Assembly (NCBI GenBank): GCA_044507775.1
Contig: JBIQIY010000008.1
Span: 140,255-204,254 of the forward strand
Origin: Chryseosolibacter sp044507775
GTDB taxonomy: Bacteria; Bacteroidota; Bacteroidia; Cytophagales; Cyclobacteriaceae
Direction of reading: 5' to 3'
Length of the DNA: 64,000 bases
In this document: positions 28,127-37,298 of the stretch, piece by piece
How positions within the stretch are numbered: the stretch's first letter is position 1
How the letters are laid out: each line of letters starts with the position of its first letter
Position numbers and translations under genes: made by a program
The notes under the pieces: model-generated
What the model was told of the DNA's origin: nothing
The model's database searches: none
Seen by the model: only the letters and a program-made list of their open reading frames with translations

Positions 28127-28256
28127 ATGTGTGGAACGGATTAGGGTGTCTATGGTGAATGAGGCCGATTATTGTGTATTTGCACTAATCTGCATTGCAC
28201 CTGTATTCACCCTTTCCAAACATGTATTTAAAGAAGATACCTGGATGGGAAAGAAA

Positions 28257-28284
28257 AAGGCGGGGTTACCCGCCTTGTCTTTTT
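28257..28284. terminator. Bidirectional intrinsic terminator
   Basis: A perfect 8-bp stem (AAGGCGGG, 28257-28264, with CCCGCCTT, 28269-28276) and a GTTA loop. T-rich bases follow on the plus strand (28278-28284) and A-rich bases precede on the left, giving a U-tract for the minus transcript. It separates the convergent hemerythrin and hsp20 genes; the hsp20 stop codon overlaps the T-tract. Confidence 0.92.
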
Positions 28285-28741
28285 ATGAAACCGAAATCTG
28301 CTTTGCTGGCTTGACTTTCGCCTCCTGACGTTTCGGTACCGTGATTTCCAGGATGCCGTCAACGTAGCGCGCTGCTATCTTGTCACCTTCAACCTTGTCT
28401 TCCGGGAGTGTGAAGCTTCGTTGAAATGATTGATAACTGAACTCCCTGCGCGTGTAGCCTTGATTGCGATCTTTTTCCTCGTGCTCACTTTCGCGATGGG
28501 AGGAAATTGTGAGAACATGGTTATCCAGTTCTACTTTGAAGTCTTCTCGCTTCATGCCCGGAGCGGCAACTTCAATCTTGAATGCATCGTTTGTCTCGGA
28601 GACATTCACAGCTGGCAAAGTGGCACCGGCTGACCTCCAGTTAGCGAGCGATGAATTGAACCAATCGTCTGTGAAAAAGTCGTTCAACAAAGACGGAATG
28701 GCCGGAAAGAAATTCCCGTTGGTTCTGCTTAAAGTTTTCAT
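28283..28741 (-). CDS. Small heat-shock protein, Hsp20/alpha-crystallin family
   Basis: 152 aa. The alpha-crystallin domain spans about residues 42-140 (PAVNVSETNDAFKIEVAAPGMKREDFKVEL to the C-terminal GILEITVPK). It is a holdase chaperone that binds unfolding proteins without ATP. The start is fixed by a perfect Shine-Dalgarno nine bases upstream, which is unusual in this phylum. Its 3' end runs into a shared terminator. Confidence 0.96.
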   Translation of the reverse strand: MKTLSRTNGNFFPAIPSLLNDFFTDDWFNSSLANWRSAGATLPAVNVSETNDAFKIEVAAPGMKREDFKVELDNHVLTISSHRESEHEEKDRNQGYTRREFSYQSFQRSFTLPEDKVEGDKIAARYVDGILEITVPKRQEAKVKPAKQISVS

Positions 28742-28750
28742 AGCTGAAAT

Positions 28751-28760
28751 CCTCCTTTCT
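28751..28760 (-). promoter_or_regulatory. Perfect Shine-Dalgarno of hsp20
   Basis: On the minus strand AGAAAGGAGG is fully complementary to the 3' end of 16S rRNA and lies 9 bases before the ATG. Bacteroidota genes rarely use such sites, because the anti-Shine-Dalgarno is sequestered on their ribosomes. Most other genes in this window lack one. Confidence 0.85.
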
Positions 28761-29082
28761 GAATTTTGTTAAACATTCATTTTTGGCGACGGATAATGTC
28801 GCCGTCCACGTTCTTTCAAATTCTATGCCTTGTGCCAGAGTGCGGCTTTTTTCCGTGTATTCAAAGCTTTGACTGTCAAAAATTCCCTTTGATTCTGAAA
28901 GGGCTGTTTGAATTGTGACGGGTTTTCATTTACCCATGAAATTCTGACAGTTCGTTTCCTCGGATGGGATACAATGATTGGTTCGCTATGACGAATTCTT
29001 ACTAATCCGACGGATGTTCGTAGTACTGCAAGAATATTTCGGATCCGGCCTATTGAGGATAAAGCGATAATCTAAATAATAC
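28761..29082. other. Intergenic region upstream of hsp20
   Basis: About 320 bp holding the hsp20 promoter. Visible elements are a small hairpin (GGCGAC...GTCGCC) around 28787-28805 and a perfect 12-base palindrome TCAAAGCTTTGA at 28861-28872. No CIRCE-type operator (TTAGCACTC-N9-GAGTGCTAA) is present. Confidence 0.55.
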
Positions 29083-29310
29083 CTAGTATGGTCGTCCGTC
29101 AAACGGTGATACGTGGCCTCCTGTTTTGCTCCGTTTATCTCTGCGTGACTTGTTTTTTCGTTTTTGATTTTTCTTTCCGTGTGCCTTAAAATCGGGCGTA
29201 TCACTTCCATAAGCCGCACGGGCGGAAGATGTGCGGTGAGATTTTCGGCTGGCACAACCGGATACCGCGAGCAGGCTGCTTAGGACAAGGATGGGAATAA
29301 GTCGCTTCAT
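29083..29310 (-). CDS. Small basic lipoprotein
   Basis: 75 aa. The signal peptide ends in a lipobox (LAVSGC), giving a lipid-modified Cys at residue 19. The rest is very basic (KKNQKRKNKSRRDKRSK) and probably binds nucleic acid, LPS or other anionic polymers at the membrane; this is inference from charge. It stands alone and has no recognised family. Confidence 0.7.
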   Translation of the reverse strand: MKRLIPILVLSSLLAVSGCASRKSHRTSSARAAYGSDTPDFKAHGKKNQKRKNKSRRDKRSKTGGHVSPFDGRPY

Positions 29311-29482
29311 GAATCAGGAAATCAGCGTTTTAATGATACGAATTTTTTGAAAAGGGAACGCATACACTCCCGGATTATTTCGTCTGCTCGCACTAAAAGA
29401 ACCGTAAAGTAAACTTTTGGCGGTCACACAAGTATTTTAGCATTACTTGATTAATTTGGCTGTTTAAACCCTCAGGAGAATC

Positions 29483-32400
29483 ATGAAGTACACCGACGGC
29501 CAATACTCCTTCTTTGCATCCGATGTCTCGACCTACCTCTCATGCAAGCACGCGACGCAACTTCACAAAAAATATGCGCGCGAAGGGAAGGACATTCCCC
29601 GTCATCACGACCCTGTACTGGATGTCTTGATTCAACGCGGCATAGAGCACGAGCGCGCTTATGTCGAGTTCCTGCGAGCGCGAAATCTCACATCGACCGA
29701 CAGTGAAAGGAAAAGCTTTGAAGCAACCATCCAGGCTATGGCAGACGGTGTTGATGTCATCGTGCAGGGAAGACTTCAACATGAAGAGTGGGGCGGATAT
29801 CCCGACATTCTTATTCGAGTCGAAGGCAAAAGCCGATTTGGTAACTGGCAGTACGAGGTGCAGGATACCAAGCTATCTTTGAATACACGTACATCGGCCA
29901 TCATCCAGCTGTGCTTCTACACCGAACTCCTTGCTATTATTCAGGAGCGTGAGCCGGCGCGGTTTTCAATTGTGATGCCGGGCGATCCGTTCGCGATTGA
30001 AAATTATGCTTTCAGGGATTTTAAGGCGTATTACAGTTTTGTTCGTAAGAACTTTGCCACTGCGATTTCCCGGGATGCGTCGACTTATCCCGATCCGGTT
30101 GAACACTGCAACATCTGTAATTGGTGGCAAATCTGTAACGCGCAGAGGCGCAAGGATGACCACCTGGCATTCGTGGCTGGATTGCGGAAAGCCCAAATAC
30201 AAGAGCTTAACGTTCAGGCTATTCAAACGCTTGAAGGATTTGCAATTGCAGAGGCGGTTAAACCTCCGAAGCGTGGAAGCTATGATAACTTGCTCAAGAA
30301 GAAGAAGCAGGCACGCATCCAGTACGACGGACGAATCGAAAACAGATTTGTGCATGAAGCCATCCTTCCGGCCGAGGAAAAAAGAGGCTTCAACAGACTA
30401 CCTGCACCGTCGGATGGTGACGTCTATCTTGACATCGAGGGCGACGCATTCTTCAGTGACGGAAGCCTGGAATACCTCTTTGGACTTGTAACAGTCGAGA
30501 CGAACAGGAACATTCGGTATGATAGCTTTTGGGCAACAAACCGGACTGAAGAGAAGGATGCATTTGTCTCGGTGATGAAGATCATCCTTGAGCGAATGAA
30601 GCAGTTTCCCAACCTTTTCATTTATCATTATGGGCATTACGAACCGACGACTTTCAAGCGTCTTGCACATAACTACGCGGTATACGAGCAGGAGCTTGAT
30701 GATCTGTTGAGGAAGGGCAAGTTTGTCGATCTACATGTGATCGTCAAGGAGGCACTTATTGCAAGCGTTGAACGGTATTCCCTGAAGGACATTGAAAAAT
30801 TTGCCAAGTATACGAGGAATGTTGATCTCCGCCAGGCCTCACTGTCCAGGAAACAGATGGAGAGAGCCTTGCAGCTAAACGAGTTTCGCACTCTTCCACC
30901 CGCGACGCTGGAACTTGTAAGAGGCTACAACGAGGACGATTGCCTCGCAACGCTTGCCTTGCACCAATGGCTGGAATTGGAGAGAGCCATTCTCGTTGCG
31001 AAGGGCGTCCCTATTCAAAGAGCGGTATTTACATCGGAACCTCCGGATGAAAAACTGGTCGAGCTCGAACAGAGATCGAAGCTCTTATTTGAGTCACTGG
31101 TGAAGGATCTTCCTGATGATCGCGAAATATGGACAGATGAGCATAGGGCCCGTTGGCTGCTGGCGAACCAGTTGCAGTATTTCCGGCGAGAGAACAAGAG
31201 CGCATGGTGGGAACACTTCCGGTTGCAGCAGGCGGAACACGATGACCTGATCGAAGAGAGAAAGGCGCTGGCCGGATTGAATTTTGTGAAGGCCGTCTCG
31301 TCAAATGCGCGGCTTCCGGTACATCAGTATTCATTTCCTGAGCAGGAGACGACTCTCAAGGAAGATGACGCGGTGTTTATTGTGAACAGTTATAGCAAGG
31401 ACGCCCCAATAGGTATACAGTTGGGCACAATTACACGCATTGATTGTGTAAACCGAATGGTCGAGATCAAGAAGACTGCCAAGACGGTAGAAGTTCATCC
31501 GGTCGCAATACACGAGTACGATATCATTGGAATCGAGAAACTTTGGCGGGCGATTCTTTCCATCGCCAATGAAGTAGATGAGGCGGGTCTCGGGCGCGCA
31601 GGCGATTACGTCGCGGCCAGGGACCTGTTGATGAGCCGCAAGCCTCAGTTGAAAGATGGTGGGGACGTCAGTGTAAGGCCCGGCGAGGAGGTGAAGGATG
31701 CGGCGACCCGCATCGCGCTGAATCTCAACAAAAGTATCCTTCCCATACAAGGACCGCCCGGCACCGGCAAGACGTTTACAGGGGCACATATCATCATCAA
31801 TCTGATTAAGGCAAAGAAGACCGTTGGTGTGACCGCCGTTAGCCACCGCGTGATCACGACGCTCTTTGAAACGATTCGACGGGAATCAAAAAAGATTGAC
31901 GTAGATATAGAGTTCGTACACAAAATAACGGAAAAGCAGACGATGCCTGAGTGGGTAAACCAATGCAAGGACAAGAATAAGGTGAAGGCAGCGATTGACG
32001 CGGGCGCAGTGGTGGGCGGCACCGCGTGGCTATGGGCAGACGATGACTTCCGCGACGTGGTGGACTACCTGATAGTCGATGAGGCAGGACAGATGGCCAT
32101 GTCCCAGGTTCTCGCTGCGTCCCGTGCCTGCAGGAACCTGATTTTACTCGGGGATCCCCAGCAACTTGAACAACCGCAGAAAGGCGCACACCCGGAAGGA
32201 AGCGGTGTCGCGGCGCTAACCCATCTGCTCGACGGCAAGCATGTCATGCCGGAAGGTAAAGGCCTTTTTCTGAATATTACCCGCAGGATCAATCCGTCGA
32301 TCGCGAAATTCACATCAGAGATCTTCTATGACAACAAGTTGGAGGCCCTTCCCGAATTGTCGAATCAGAAGATCAGTGGCGGCACGCTGTTCGACGGCGA

Positions 32401-32884
32401 TGGATTGTTTTATGTCCCTGTTGAGCATGTTGGCAATCAGACCCGGTCGGACGAAGAGGTCGAAAAGATTGTGGCAATCGTAAAGAATTTATTGGCGACG
32501 GGTTCTTGGTACGATGCAAAAGGCATTTCTCATCGCATGGAGGCCAAAGATCTGTTGGTGGTGGCGCCCTACAACGCACAGGTCGACGCATTGCGTACCG
32601 CGCTTAAAGATGTCGACGTCGGCACGGTCGACAAATTCCAGGGACGCGAAGCCCCTGTCGTGATCTATTCAATGACTGCTTCAACGATTGAGGATGCACC
32701 GCGGGGCATGACGTTCCTTTTCAATCCGAATCGCTTGAATGTCGCTACCAGCCGAGCGAAATGCGTTTGCATCCTTGTGGCCTCGCCGGCGCTCTTCGAG
32801 GCGGAATGCAACACAATCGAGCAGATGAGATGGGCGAATGCCCTTTGCCGTTTCGGGGAACTGAGCCGACAAATCAATATTTGA
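29483..32884 (+). CDS. TM0106-type RecB-like nuclease fused to SF1 (DNA2/NAM7-type) helicase
   Basis: 1133 aa. The N-terminal Cas4/RecB nuclease domain has the core acidic residues and Lys in YPDILIRV and YEVQDTKLS. Four Cys (C21, C209, C212, C218, the last three in CNICNWWQIC) match the 4Fe-4S pattern of Cas4/AddB. Residues about 300-500 form an RNase H-like exonuclease region (DGDVYLDIEGDAFF, YNEDDCLATL). The C-terminal helicase has Walker A GPPGTGKT (757-764), motif II DEAGQ (866-870) and the closing NVATSRAK motif. Such proteins are predicted DNA end-processing or repair machines. It is monocistronic, with CAGGAG shortly before the ATG. Confidence 0.94.
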   Translation: MKYTDGQYSFFASDVSTYLSCKHATQLHKKYAREGKDIPRHHDPVLDVLIQRGIEHERAYVEFLRARNLTSTDSERKSFEATIQAMADGVDVIVQGRLQHEEWGGYPDILIRVEGKSRFGNWQYEVQDTKLSLNTRTSAIIQLCFYTELLAIIQEREPARFSIVMPGDPFAIENYAFRDFKAYYSFVRKNFATAISRDASTYPDPVEHCNICNWWQICNAQRRKDDHLAFVAGLRKAQIQELNVQAIQTLEGFAIAEAVKPPKRGSYDNLLKKKKQARIQYDGRIENRFVHEAILPAEEKRGFNRLPAPSDGDVYLDIEGDAFFSDGSLEYLFGLVTVETNRNIRYDSFWATNRTEEKDAFVSVMKIILERMKQFPNLFIYHYGHYEPTTFKRLAHNYAVYEQELDDLLRKGKFVDLHVIVKEALIASVERYSLKDIEKFAKYTRNVDLRQASLSRKQMERALQLNEFRTLPPATLELVRGYNEDDCLATLALHQWLELERAILVAKGVPIQRAVFTSEPPDEKLVELEQRSKLLFESLVKDLPDDREIWTDEHRARWLLANQLQYFRRENKSAWWEHFRLQQAEHDDLIEERKALAGLNFVKAVSSNARLPVHQYSFPEQETTLKEDDAVFIVNSYSKDAPIGIQLGTITRIDCVNRMVEIKKTAKTVEVHPVAIHEYDIIGIEKLWRAILSIANEVDEAGLGRAGDYVAARDLLMSRKPQLKDGGDVSVRPGEEVKDAATRIALNLNKSILPIQGPPGTGKTFTGAHIIINLIKAKKTVGVTAVSHRVITTLFETIRRESKKIDVDIEFVHKITEKQTMPEWVNQCKDKNKVKAAIDAGAVVGGTAWLWADDDFRDVVDYLIVDEAGQMAMSQVLAASRACRNLILLGDPQQLEQPQKGAHPEGSGVAALTHLLDGKHVMPEGKGLFLNITRRINPSIAKFTSEIFYDNKLEALPELSNQKISGGTLFDGDGLFYVPVEHVGNQTRSDEEVEKIVAIVKNLLATGSWYDAKGISHRMEAKDLLVVAPYNAQVDALRTALKDVDVGTVDKFQGREAPVVIYSMTASTIEDAPRGMTFLFNPNRLNVATSRAKCVCILVASPALFEAECNTIEQMRWANALCRFGELSRQINI

Positions 32885-33078
32885 AGGGACCGGTTTCGAA
32901 TCAATCTTGTTTTTGTTTACGCTCTTGTTGCTGAAGTACGACCGTCCGGTGTTTCGCGGTTGTCCGATAATCCGAGGCAATATTTTCCGGGTCTGACATA
33001 GGAAAAGCCTTTCTATTTTGGAGTATATGAGTAAGGGGCGACGCGTATTCCGAAAGCGCGTTGCATTGCCATTTGCTC

Positions 33079-33660
33079 ATGAACACCGATAAGCTATTCT
33101 CGGTATTGTCATCCATTCATCCTGTCTCCCGTGATTTCCGAAAATCCGTTGAGAAGAGGCTTACTCCGCTTTCCCTTCCTGCGAACCACATGCTGGTTGA
33201 GGCCACCCGTATTTCTGAATGCGCTTATTTCCTCGACGAAGGATTCGCGATGTCGTTCATGTTTGTTGAGGGGAAGAAGCAAGTGGAATGGTTCTGGTCT
33301 TCCGGCCAAATACTTATTTCGGCGCGAAGCTTTTTTGAGCAGGTTCCATCCCGGGAGTTTATCCAGCTTAGGAGGGACTGCAAGTTACATTGTATCGCTC
33401 ACGCAGATGTTCTGGAATTATTTAGCGCGTATGAGGAAGCGCATTTGATCTATAGAGTGGTGATGAATCAATACTATGAGCACAGTCGTGAACGTACGCG
33501 CGACTTGCAGAACCTCAGTGCGCTGGAGCGATATAGAAAACTGATCCATGCAATTCCTCATGTTGAGAAATATGTCAGCCAGGAGGATATTGCATCTTAT
33601 CTCGGCATTACGGGCCCATCCTTTAGCAGGATTAAAAGGAGGACCAAAAGACGCTTTTAA
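33079..33660 (+). CDS. Crp/Fnr-family regulator
   Basis: 193 aa from ATG 33079 (MNTDKLFSVL); an upstream in-frame TTG is unlikely. The cyclic-nucleotide-type beta-barrel (residues about 15-120) includes the Bacteroidota-typical CAYFLDEGFAMSFMFVEGKKQVEWFWSSG pattern split over two strands. The C-terminal HTH is recognisable from SQEDIASYLGITGPSFSRIKRR. It lacks the Cys cluster of Fnr. Target genes unknown; it precedes the redox-related cluster on the same strand. Confidence 0.92.
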   Translation: MNTDKLFSVLSSIHPVSRDFRKSVEKRLTPLSLPANHMLVEATRISECAYFLDEGFAMSFMFVEGKKQVEWFWSSGQILISARSFFEQVPSREFIQLRRDCKLHCIAHADVLELFSAYEEAHLIYRVVMNQYYEHSRERTRDLQNLSALERYRKLIHAIPHVEKYVSQEDIASYLGITGPSFSRIKRRTKRRF

Positions 33661-33715
33661 CATTTGGTAAGCGGAAGTCTTCACCTTTGTTCGCACAGGT
33701 CTTAACATAGGGTAA

Positions 33716-33745
33716 TGGAGTTTTCATATCACTAAGATAACTTTG
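33716..33745 (+). promoter_or_regulatory. Candidate promoter for the MauE-like gene
   Basis: A perfect TAnnTTTG element, TAACTTTG at 33738-33745, with TG at 33716-33717 twenty bases upstream as a weak -33 element. A start near 33752 leaves a 15-base leader before the ATG at 33767. Confidence 0.5.
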
Positions 33746-33766
33746 TAATATAATTCAAGGCAGATT

Positions 33767-34192
33767 ATGATTCGCAGGATTTTTCTTCATATCGCCATAT
33801 TTTCCTTTATCGCTTTGTTTGTGTATGCGGCGATTGCAAAGCTCATGGACTTCCAGAAGTTCTACGTTCAGTTAGGCCAGTCGCCGATGCTTACGCGTTA
33901 CGCACCCGTGCTGGCGTGGGCAGTGCCGGTTTCAGAGCTGGTAGTTGCCGTTTTCATTATGTTCGAAAGAACGCGGCTCACGGGTTTGTATGGAGCGTTC
34001 GGGTTGATGGTGATGTTCACGACTTATATTATTCTTGCCTCTCGTTTTAGTGACTATGTTCCCTGTTCCTGTGGCGGAATACTGGAGAGTCTGGGATGGA
34101 CCGAGCACTTGATTTTTAATTCGGTATTTGTTGCGATGGCATTCGTGGCTGTACTGTTACAGCCAGCACCGAGGGACCGGCTTGCCGTCTGA
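33767..34192 (+). CDS. MauE/DoxX-like redox-associated membrane protein
   Basis: 141 aa with four hydrophobic helices. The family signature is YVPCSCGGILESLGWTEHLIFN, whose CSC pair probably takes part in disulfide exchange. MauE-like proteins are inner-membrane quinone-linked or thiol-linked redox proteins; in Bacteroidota they accompany DUF6520 and TlpA-like genes, as here. Confidence 0.9.
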   Translation: MIRRIFLHIAIFSFIALFVYAAIAKLMDFQKFYVQLGQSPMLTRYAPVLAWAVPVSELVVAVFIMFERTRLTGLYGAFGLMVMFTTYIILASRFSDYVPCSCGGILESLGWTEHLIFNSVFVAMAFVAVLLQPAPRDRLAV

Positions 34193-34339
34193 TTAAATTA
34201 TGTGAGAGATACAAAAAGGTACTGCGCGGTTTTGCAACAACTGCCAGCTTAGTTCTTCGCTGGTTGCAACAGCGAACGTTAGTCTATGTTAAACTTAAAG
34301 TTTTTGCTGTCTTTTGATTTACAAAGGCAGAAACAAAAT

Positions 34340-34615
34340 ATGAAAAACAAGATTTTGCTTCCTGTCGTGGCAGTGCTGTTTGGTGTTGTCACTGCGTTTT
34401 CTTCCGTTGATCCAAGTCCTCAGATTGCTTGGTTCAAGTCTGGTACGATTGTGGACGACGCTGCAATTGACTTTCCGGCTGAAGTTGATGAGAACAACCG
34501 ATGCACAACTGCCGAAGGCGTGCAGTGCACAATCAACGGGCTCAATGCTTATGATAGCGAGATCCATGCGGAAGATGCGCCAAATACAGTGGGATTGCTG
34601 AAATATAGCAATTAG
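34340..34615 (+). CDS. DUF6520-like small exported protein
   Basis: 91 aa from ATG 34340 (MKNKILLPVVAVLFGVVTAF), a clean signal peptide; an upstream ATG at 34286 only adds a non-signal extension. The mature part has two Cys in NRCTTAEGVQCTINGLN, as in the DUF6520 family that follows MauE genes in this phylum. It might be a disulfide substrate of the neighbouring redox proteins (inference). Confidence 0.8.
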   Translation: MKNKILLPVVAVLFGVVTAFSSVDPSPQIAWFKSGTIVDDAAIDFPAEVDENNRCTTAEGVQCTINGLNAYDSEIHAEDAPNTVGLLKYSN

Positions 34616-34627
34616 CAATCATTCACG

Positions 34628-34656
34628 AGAAAGGCTGGCGTATGTCCGGCCTTTCT
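34628..34656 (+). promoter_or_regulatory. Strong hairpin between the DUF6520-like gene and the next gene
   Basis: An 11-pair stem (AGAAAGGCTGG with CCGGCCTTTCT, one G-T pair) and a 7-base loop, 12 bases after the stop codon. No U-tract follows (GTCATC), so it is more likely a 3'-end stabiliser, attenuator or weak terminator than a full terminator; the next gene begins 20 bases later. Confidence 0.7.
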
Positions 34657-34676
34657 GTCATCTACCGAGAAGTCGC

Positions 34677-35702
34677 ATGCAGCGTCGTATTACAATCCTC
34701 GTCGTACTTGCAGCCACTGCCCTTGCGGTAATTTTCTTGCTGCACTTCGCGGTCGGACCGGGATGGTCCGCCTCTGGTGGTTTTGTGCGATCCATTCGAA
34801 CTGGGATTTTGAACATGCTGGCAATTCACAATCTTGACTCCAGGTCCTATTACATCGTGGGAGTGGTGGATGAAAAGATCGTCCTTGGAAATGGCCAAAG
34901 GCCGGCTTACGTAAGGATTCTTGAAAAAGGGGAATGGCGGTCAAGAATGATTGATATGAACGGATATTCCGTTCGTATTTTTACCTTATCGATGGACTCG
35001 ACTCATTTCTATCTCAAAGATTTAACTACATATACTGTTTATAAGGGTTCGGTGCGCGATTGGAAAGTAGATCATGTCGCTTTTGATAGTACGTTTTTCT
35101 CAGAGGCTGTTACAATAAGCGCCAGATCGTTGATCAGGAGAACAATCACGTCAGGGAAATATGAATACGTTCTTACCAAAGAGACGGCGACGCAAGTTTG
35201 GTCCAACGACAGCCTGCTGCAAAAGCAAATAGATGGTCTCTTTTGTACCGACGGCATGCTTCGTGTTGACCCTGTTTCCGCGCGCATCGTATATGTGTAT
35301 TTTTATCGCAATGAATTTTTTGTGGCTGATACGAGCCTCAATTTGGTCTTTAGGGCGCATACAATCGACACGATAAGCCGCGCCCGCATCAAAGTCGCAC
35401 ACGTACGTTCTGACAATTCAATCAAACTATCTGTACCGCCCTTTATCGTAAACCGCAAAAGTCACGTTGATGGTAATTACCTCTACATTAATTCGAATGT
35501 CTGTTCTGACATTGAGGAGTTGAAGGACTTTAATGACGCTTCAGTTATTGATGTATATGATCTGCAGGCTTGCGGTGCATATCAATACAGTTTTTACCTG
35601 CCGCATTTTAATGGAGACGCAATGCGATCATTCGTTGTCGAAAATGACTTGCTTGTTGCTATCTATAGCCGGCATTTGATTACATATCGGTTGCGGAAAT
35701 AG
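34677..35702 (+). CDS. Membrane-anchored beta-rich protein of unknown function
   Basis: 341 aa. One N-terminal membrane helix (about residues 5-28), then soluble sequence with regularly spaced strands (YYIVGVVDEKIVLGN, RIVYVYFYRNEFFVADTSLN, NYLYINSNVCSDIE), like a beta-propeller. It has two Cys pairs in the C-terminal third. Comparable proteins commonly follow MauE/DUF6520 genes in Bacteroidota, so a role with that redox set is likely, though unproven. Confidence 0.75.
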   Translation: MQRRITILVVLAATALAVIFLLHFAVGPGWSASGGFVRSIRTGILNMLAIHNLDSRSYYIVGVVDEKIVLGNGQRPAYVRILEKGEWRSRMIDMNGYSVRIFTLSMDSTHFYLKDLTTYTVYKGSVRDWKVDHVAFDSTFFSEAVTISARSLIRRTITSGKYEYVLTKETATQVWSNDSLLQKQIDGLFCTDGMLRVDPVSARIVYVYFYRNEFFVADTSLNLVFRAHTIDTISRARIKVAHVRSDNSIKLSVPPFIVNRKSHVDGNYLYINSNVCSDIEELKDFNDASVIDVYDLQACGAYQYSFYLPHFNGDAMRSFVVENDLLVAIYSRHLITYRLRK

Positions 35703-35721
35703 GGTCTTCAGCGATGTGAGT

Positions 35722-37188
35722 TTAATCAGGCGTCTGATAATCTCTGATGACAATTGCCTTCATAGGCTTCCGTGCGCGCTGGAGGTCTAACCCAACGCTT
35801 TGAAGGTAATGTTTGAACTCCTCAAACGTGCTCGTCTGCGCATACGTAAAGTTAATTCGATATTGGATATTGGTGTGATCGATAAAAGCGCCCTGCAATG
35901 TTTTGGAAAGTCTGCCGTAGTCGTAGGTTCCATAGCCGAAGTGAGTGCCGAGCATCCAGATAATATCGCGTGTTTCGGCGTTGTGAAACTTAAATACCGT
36001 GTCGTCCGGAATCATCTCAAATTGTCCTTCCCGTTCGGTAGACCGAAGCGAACGCGAAGATTTGATGGTGTCCGCCACAATTAGTTTCCAGTACGGCATG
36101 TCCCGGGTTTCTACAGAGACTTCATAACCGAAATAAGTCTTCAGATCGCGTTGCATCGCCTCCTGCAGGAACCGGGCGCTGCCGAGACCCGCCGGTACTT
36201 TCATGCTATAATTATATTTATTGGCGATTGACCGGCTCATTGTCTTAAACGGAGATGAGTCGGCAACCTCCAGGACGGGAAGATGCCACCACTTCCCGTA
36301 GGAACTTTTGACGTGTGGCTTGAGCACGGTGTCCGGATAGGCAAAGTTGATATTTCTGGTGTAGACCTGATTCGATAGGGTATCTCCGTAGGCAGCATAG
36401 TATAATTCCAGAAGAGAGACTCCTATCAGCTGAATCCTGTCGCGATAGTCCTCGTATTCCGGGAGGGTTTGACGTCTCCAACTGGAAACGTATGGCAAGT
36501 TGGGTGATTTGAATTTCCCATTGTATTTCGATATTACGGAGCGAAATGCAAAATCATATTCATTCCCACCGTTTCCTTCAAGTAGAAAAAGTTTTTGTGG
36601 ATCGAACTGAACGATCTTAGATTCACGATCACTTGATTGGTTTGCGATGTCGGATATTGAATAGTCAGATCTAAGCACAATTGAGATCACACTATCCAGC
36701 TTTCCGGTGTCGCTTCCTATCCAGACGATATAGCCATCTTTATCTAATACAAAGACATACGGCAGACCGTTTTTGCCAGCGGCCCGGAGCCATTTATTTT
36801 CCATTGACTTATTTTTATCGTCTACTGCCACTGAGTATTGGATCTGCTTATCATGCTTATCGACGAACTTCTCTACCTTCGCTGCATTGCCATCACCCAT
36901 CCTTTCCATAACAAAAACACTTACCACCTTAACCTTGCCTTTATAGTTTTGCGCAAGCGCGGATAACTTTGGGATAGCCGCCACGCAGGGACTGCACCAG
37001 GTCGCTCCAAACTCGACGACATGAACCTCGCCAGTTTGGAAACGGGTCGCAGGCGTCCCCTTTATCCATTTTTCGACTGAGATTGCGGGTGCCTGATCAC
37101 CCACCGACAGGAGGGTTCCTTTGCCCGATTGTGCATGTATAAGAGAAACAGTGAACATTGCTAGTAGCAAGAGTAAGTGACGTTTCAT
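35722..37188 (-). CDS. TlpA-type thiol:disulfide oxidoreductase fused to a TIGR03435/DUF3738-like domain
   Basis: 488 aa, signal peptide MKRHLLLLLAMFTVSLIHA. The thioredoxin domain (residues about 30-185) holds the active site ATWCSPC (C65, C68) and YVFVLDKDGYIVW. The C-terminal 300 residues end with a stretch resembling the DUF3738 'soil-associated' domain (QYRINFTYAQTS, then LQSVGLDLQRARKPMKAIVIRD). In Bacteroidota such fusions often sit near SusC/SusD or ECF loci, as here (SusD 110 bp upstream, same strand). Likely a periplasmic reductase; the role of the extra domain is unknown. Confidence 0.9.
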   Translation of the reverse strand: MKRHLLLLLAMFTVSLIHAQSGKGTLLSVGDQAPAISVEKWIKGTPATRFQTGEVHVVEFGATWCSPCVAAIPKLSALAQNYKGKVKVVSVFVMERMGDGNAAKVEKFVDKHDKQIQYSVAVDDKNKSMENKWLRAAGKNGLPYVFVLDKDGYIVWIGSDTGKLDSVISIVLRSDYSISDIANQSSDRESKIVQFDPQKLFLLEGNGGNEYDFAFRSVISKYNGKFKSPNLPYVSSWRRQTLPEYEDYRDRIQLIGVSLLELYYAAYGDTLSNQVYTRNINFAYPDTVLKPHVKSSYGKWWHLPVLEVADSSPFKTMSRSIANKYNYSMKVPAGLGSARFLQEAMQRDLKTYFGYEVSVETRDMPYWKLIVADTIKSSRSLRSTEREGQFEMIPDDTVFKFHNAETRDIIWMLGTHFGYGTYDYGRLSKTLQGAFIDHTNIQYRINFTYAQTSTFEEFKHYLQSVGLDLQRARKPMKAIVIRDYQTPD

Positions 37189-37298
37189 ATTGTTGATTTA
37201 AATGATCTATCCCTATCACCTGGAAAATTTTTAGGTGACAGGAAGGAAAATAAAGGATGTTGATCTGAATTGCCCGACAACGCGGTCGTGGCGTCGGG

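Noticed and set aside
28131..28328. 65-codon ORF downstream of the hemerythrin gene
   Set aside because: It runs through the bidirectional terminator and into the antisense of hsp20.
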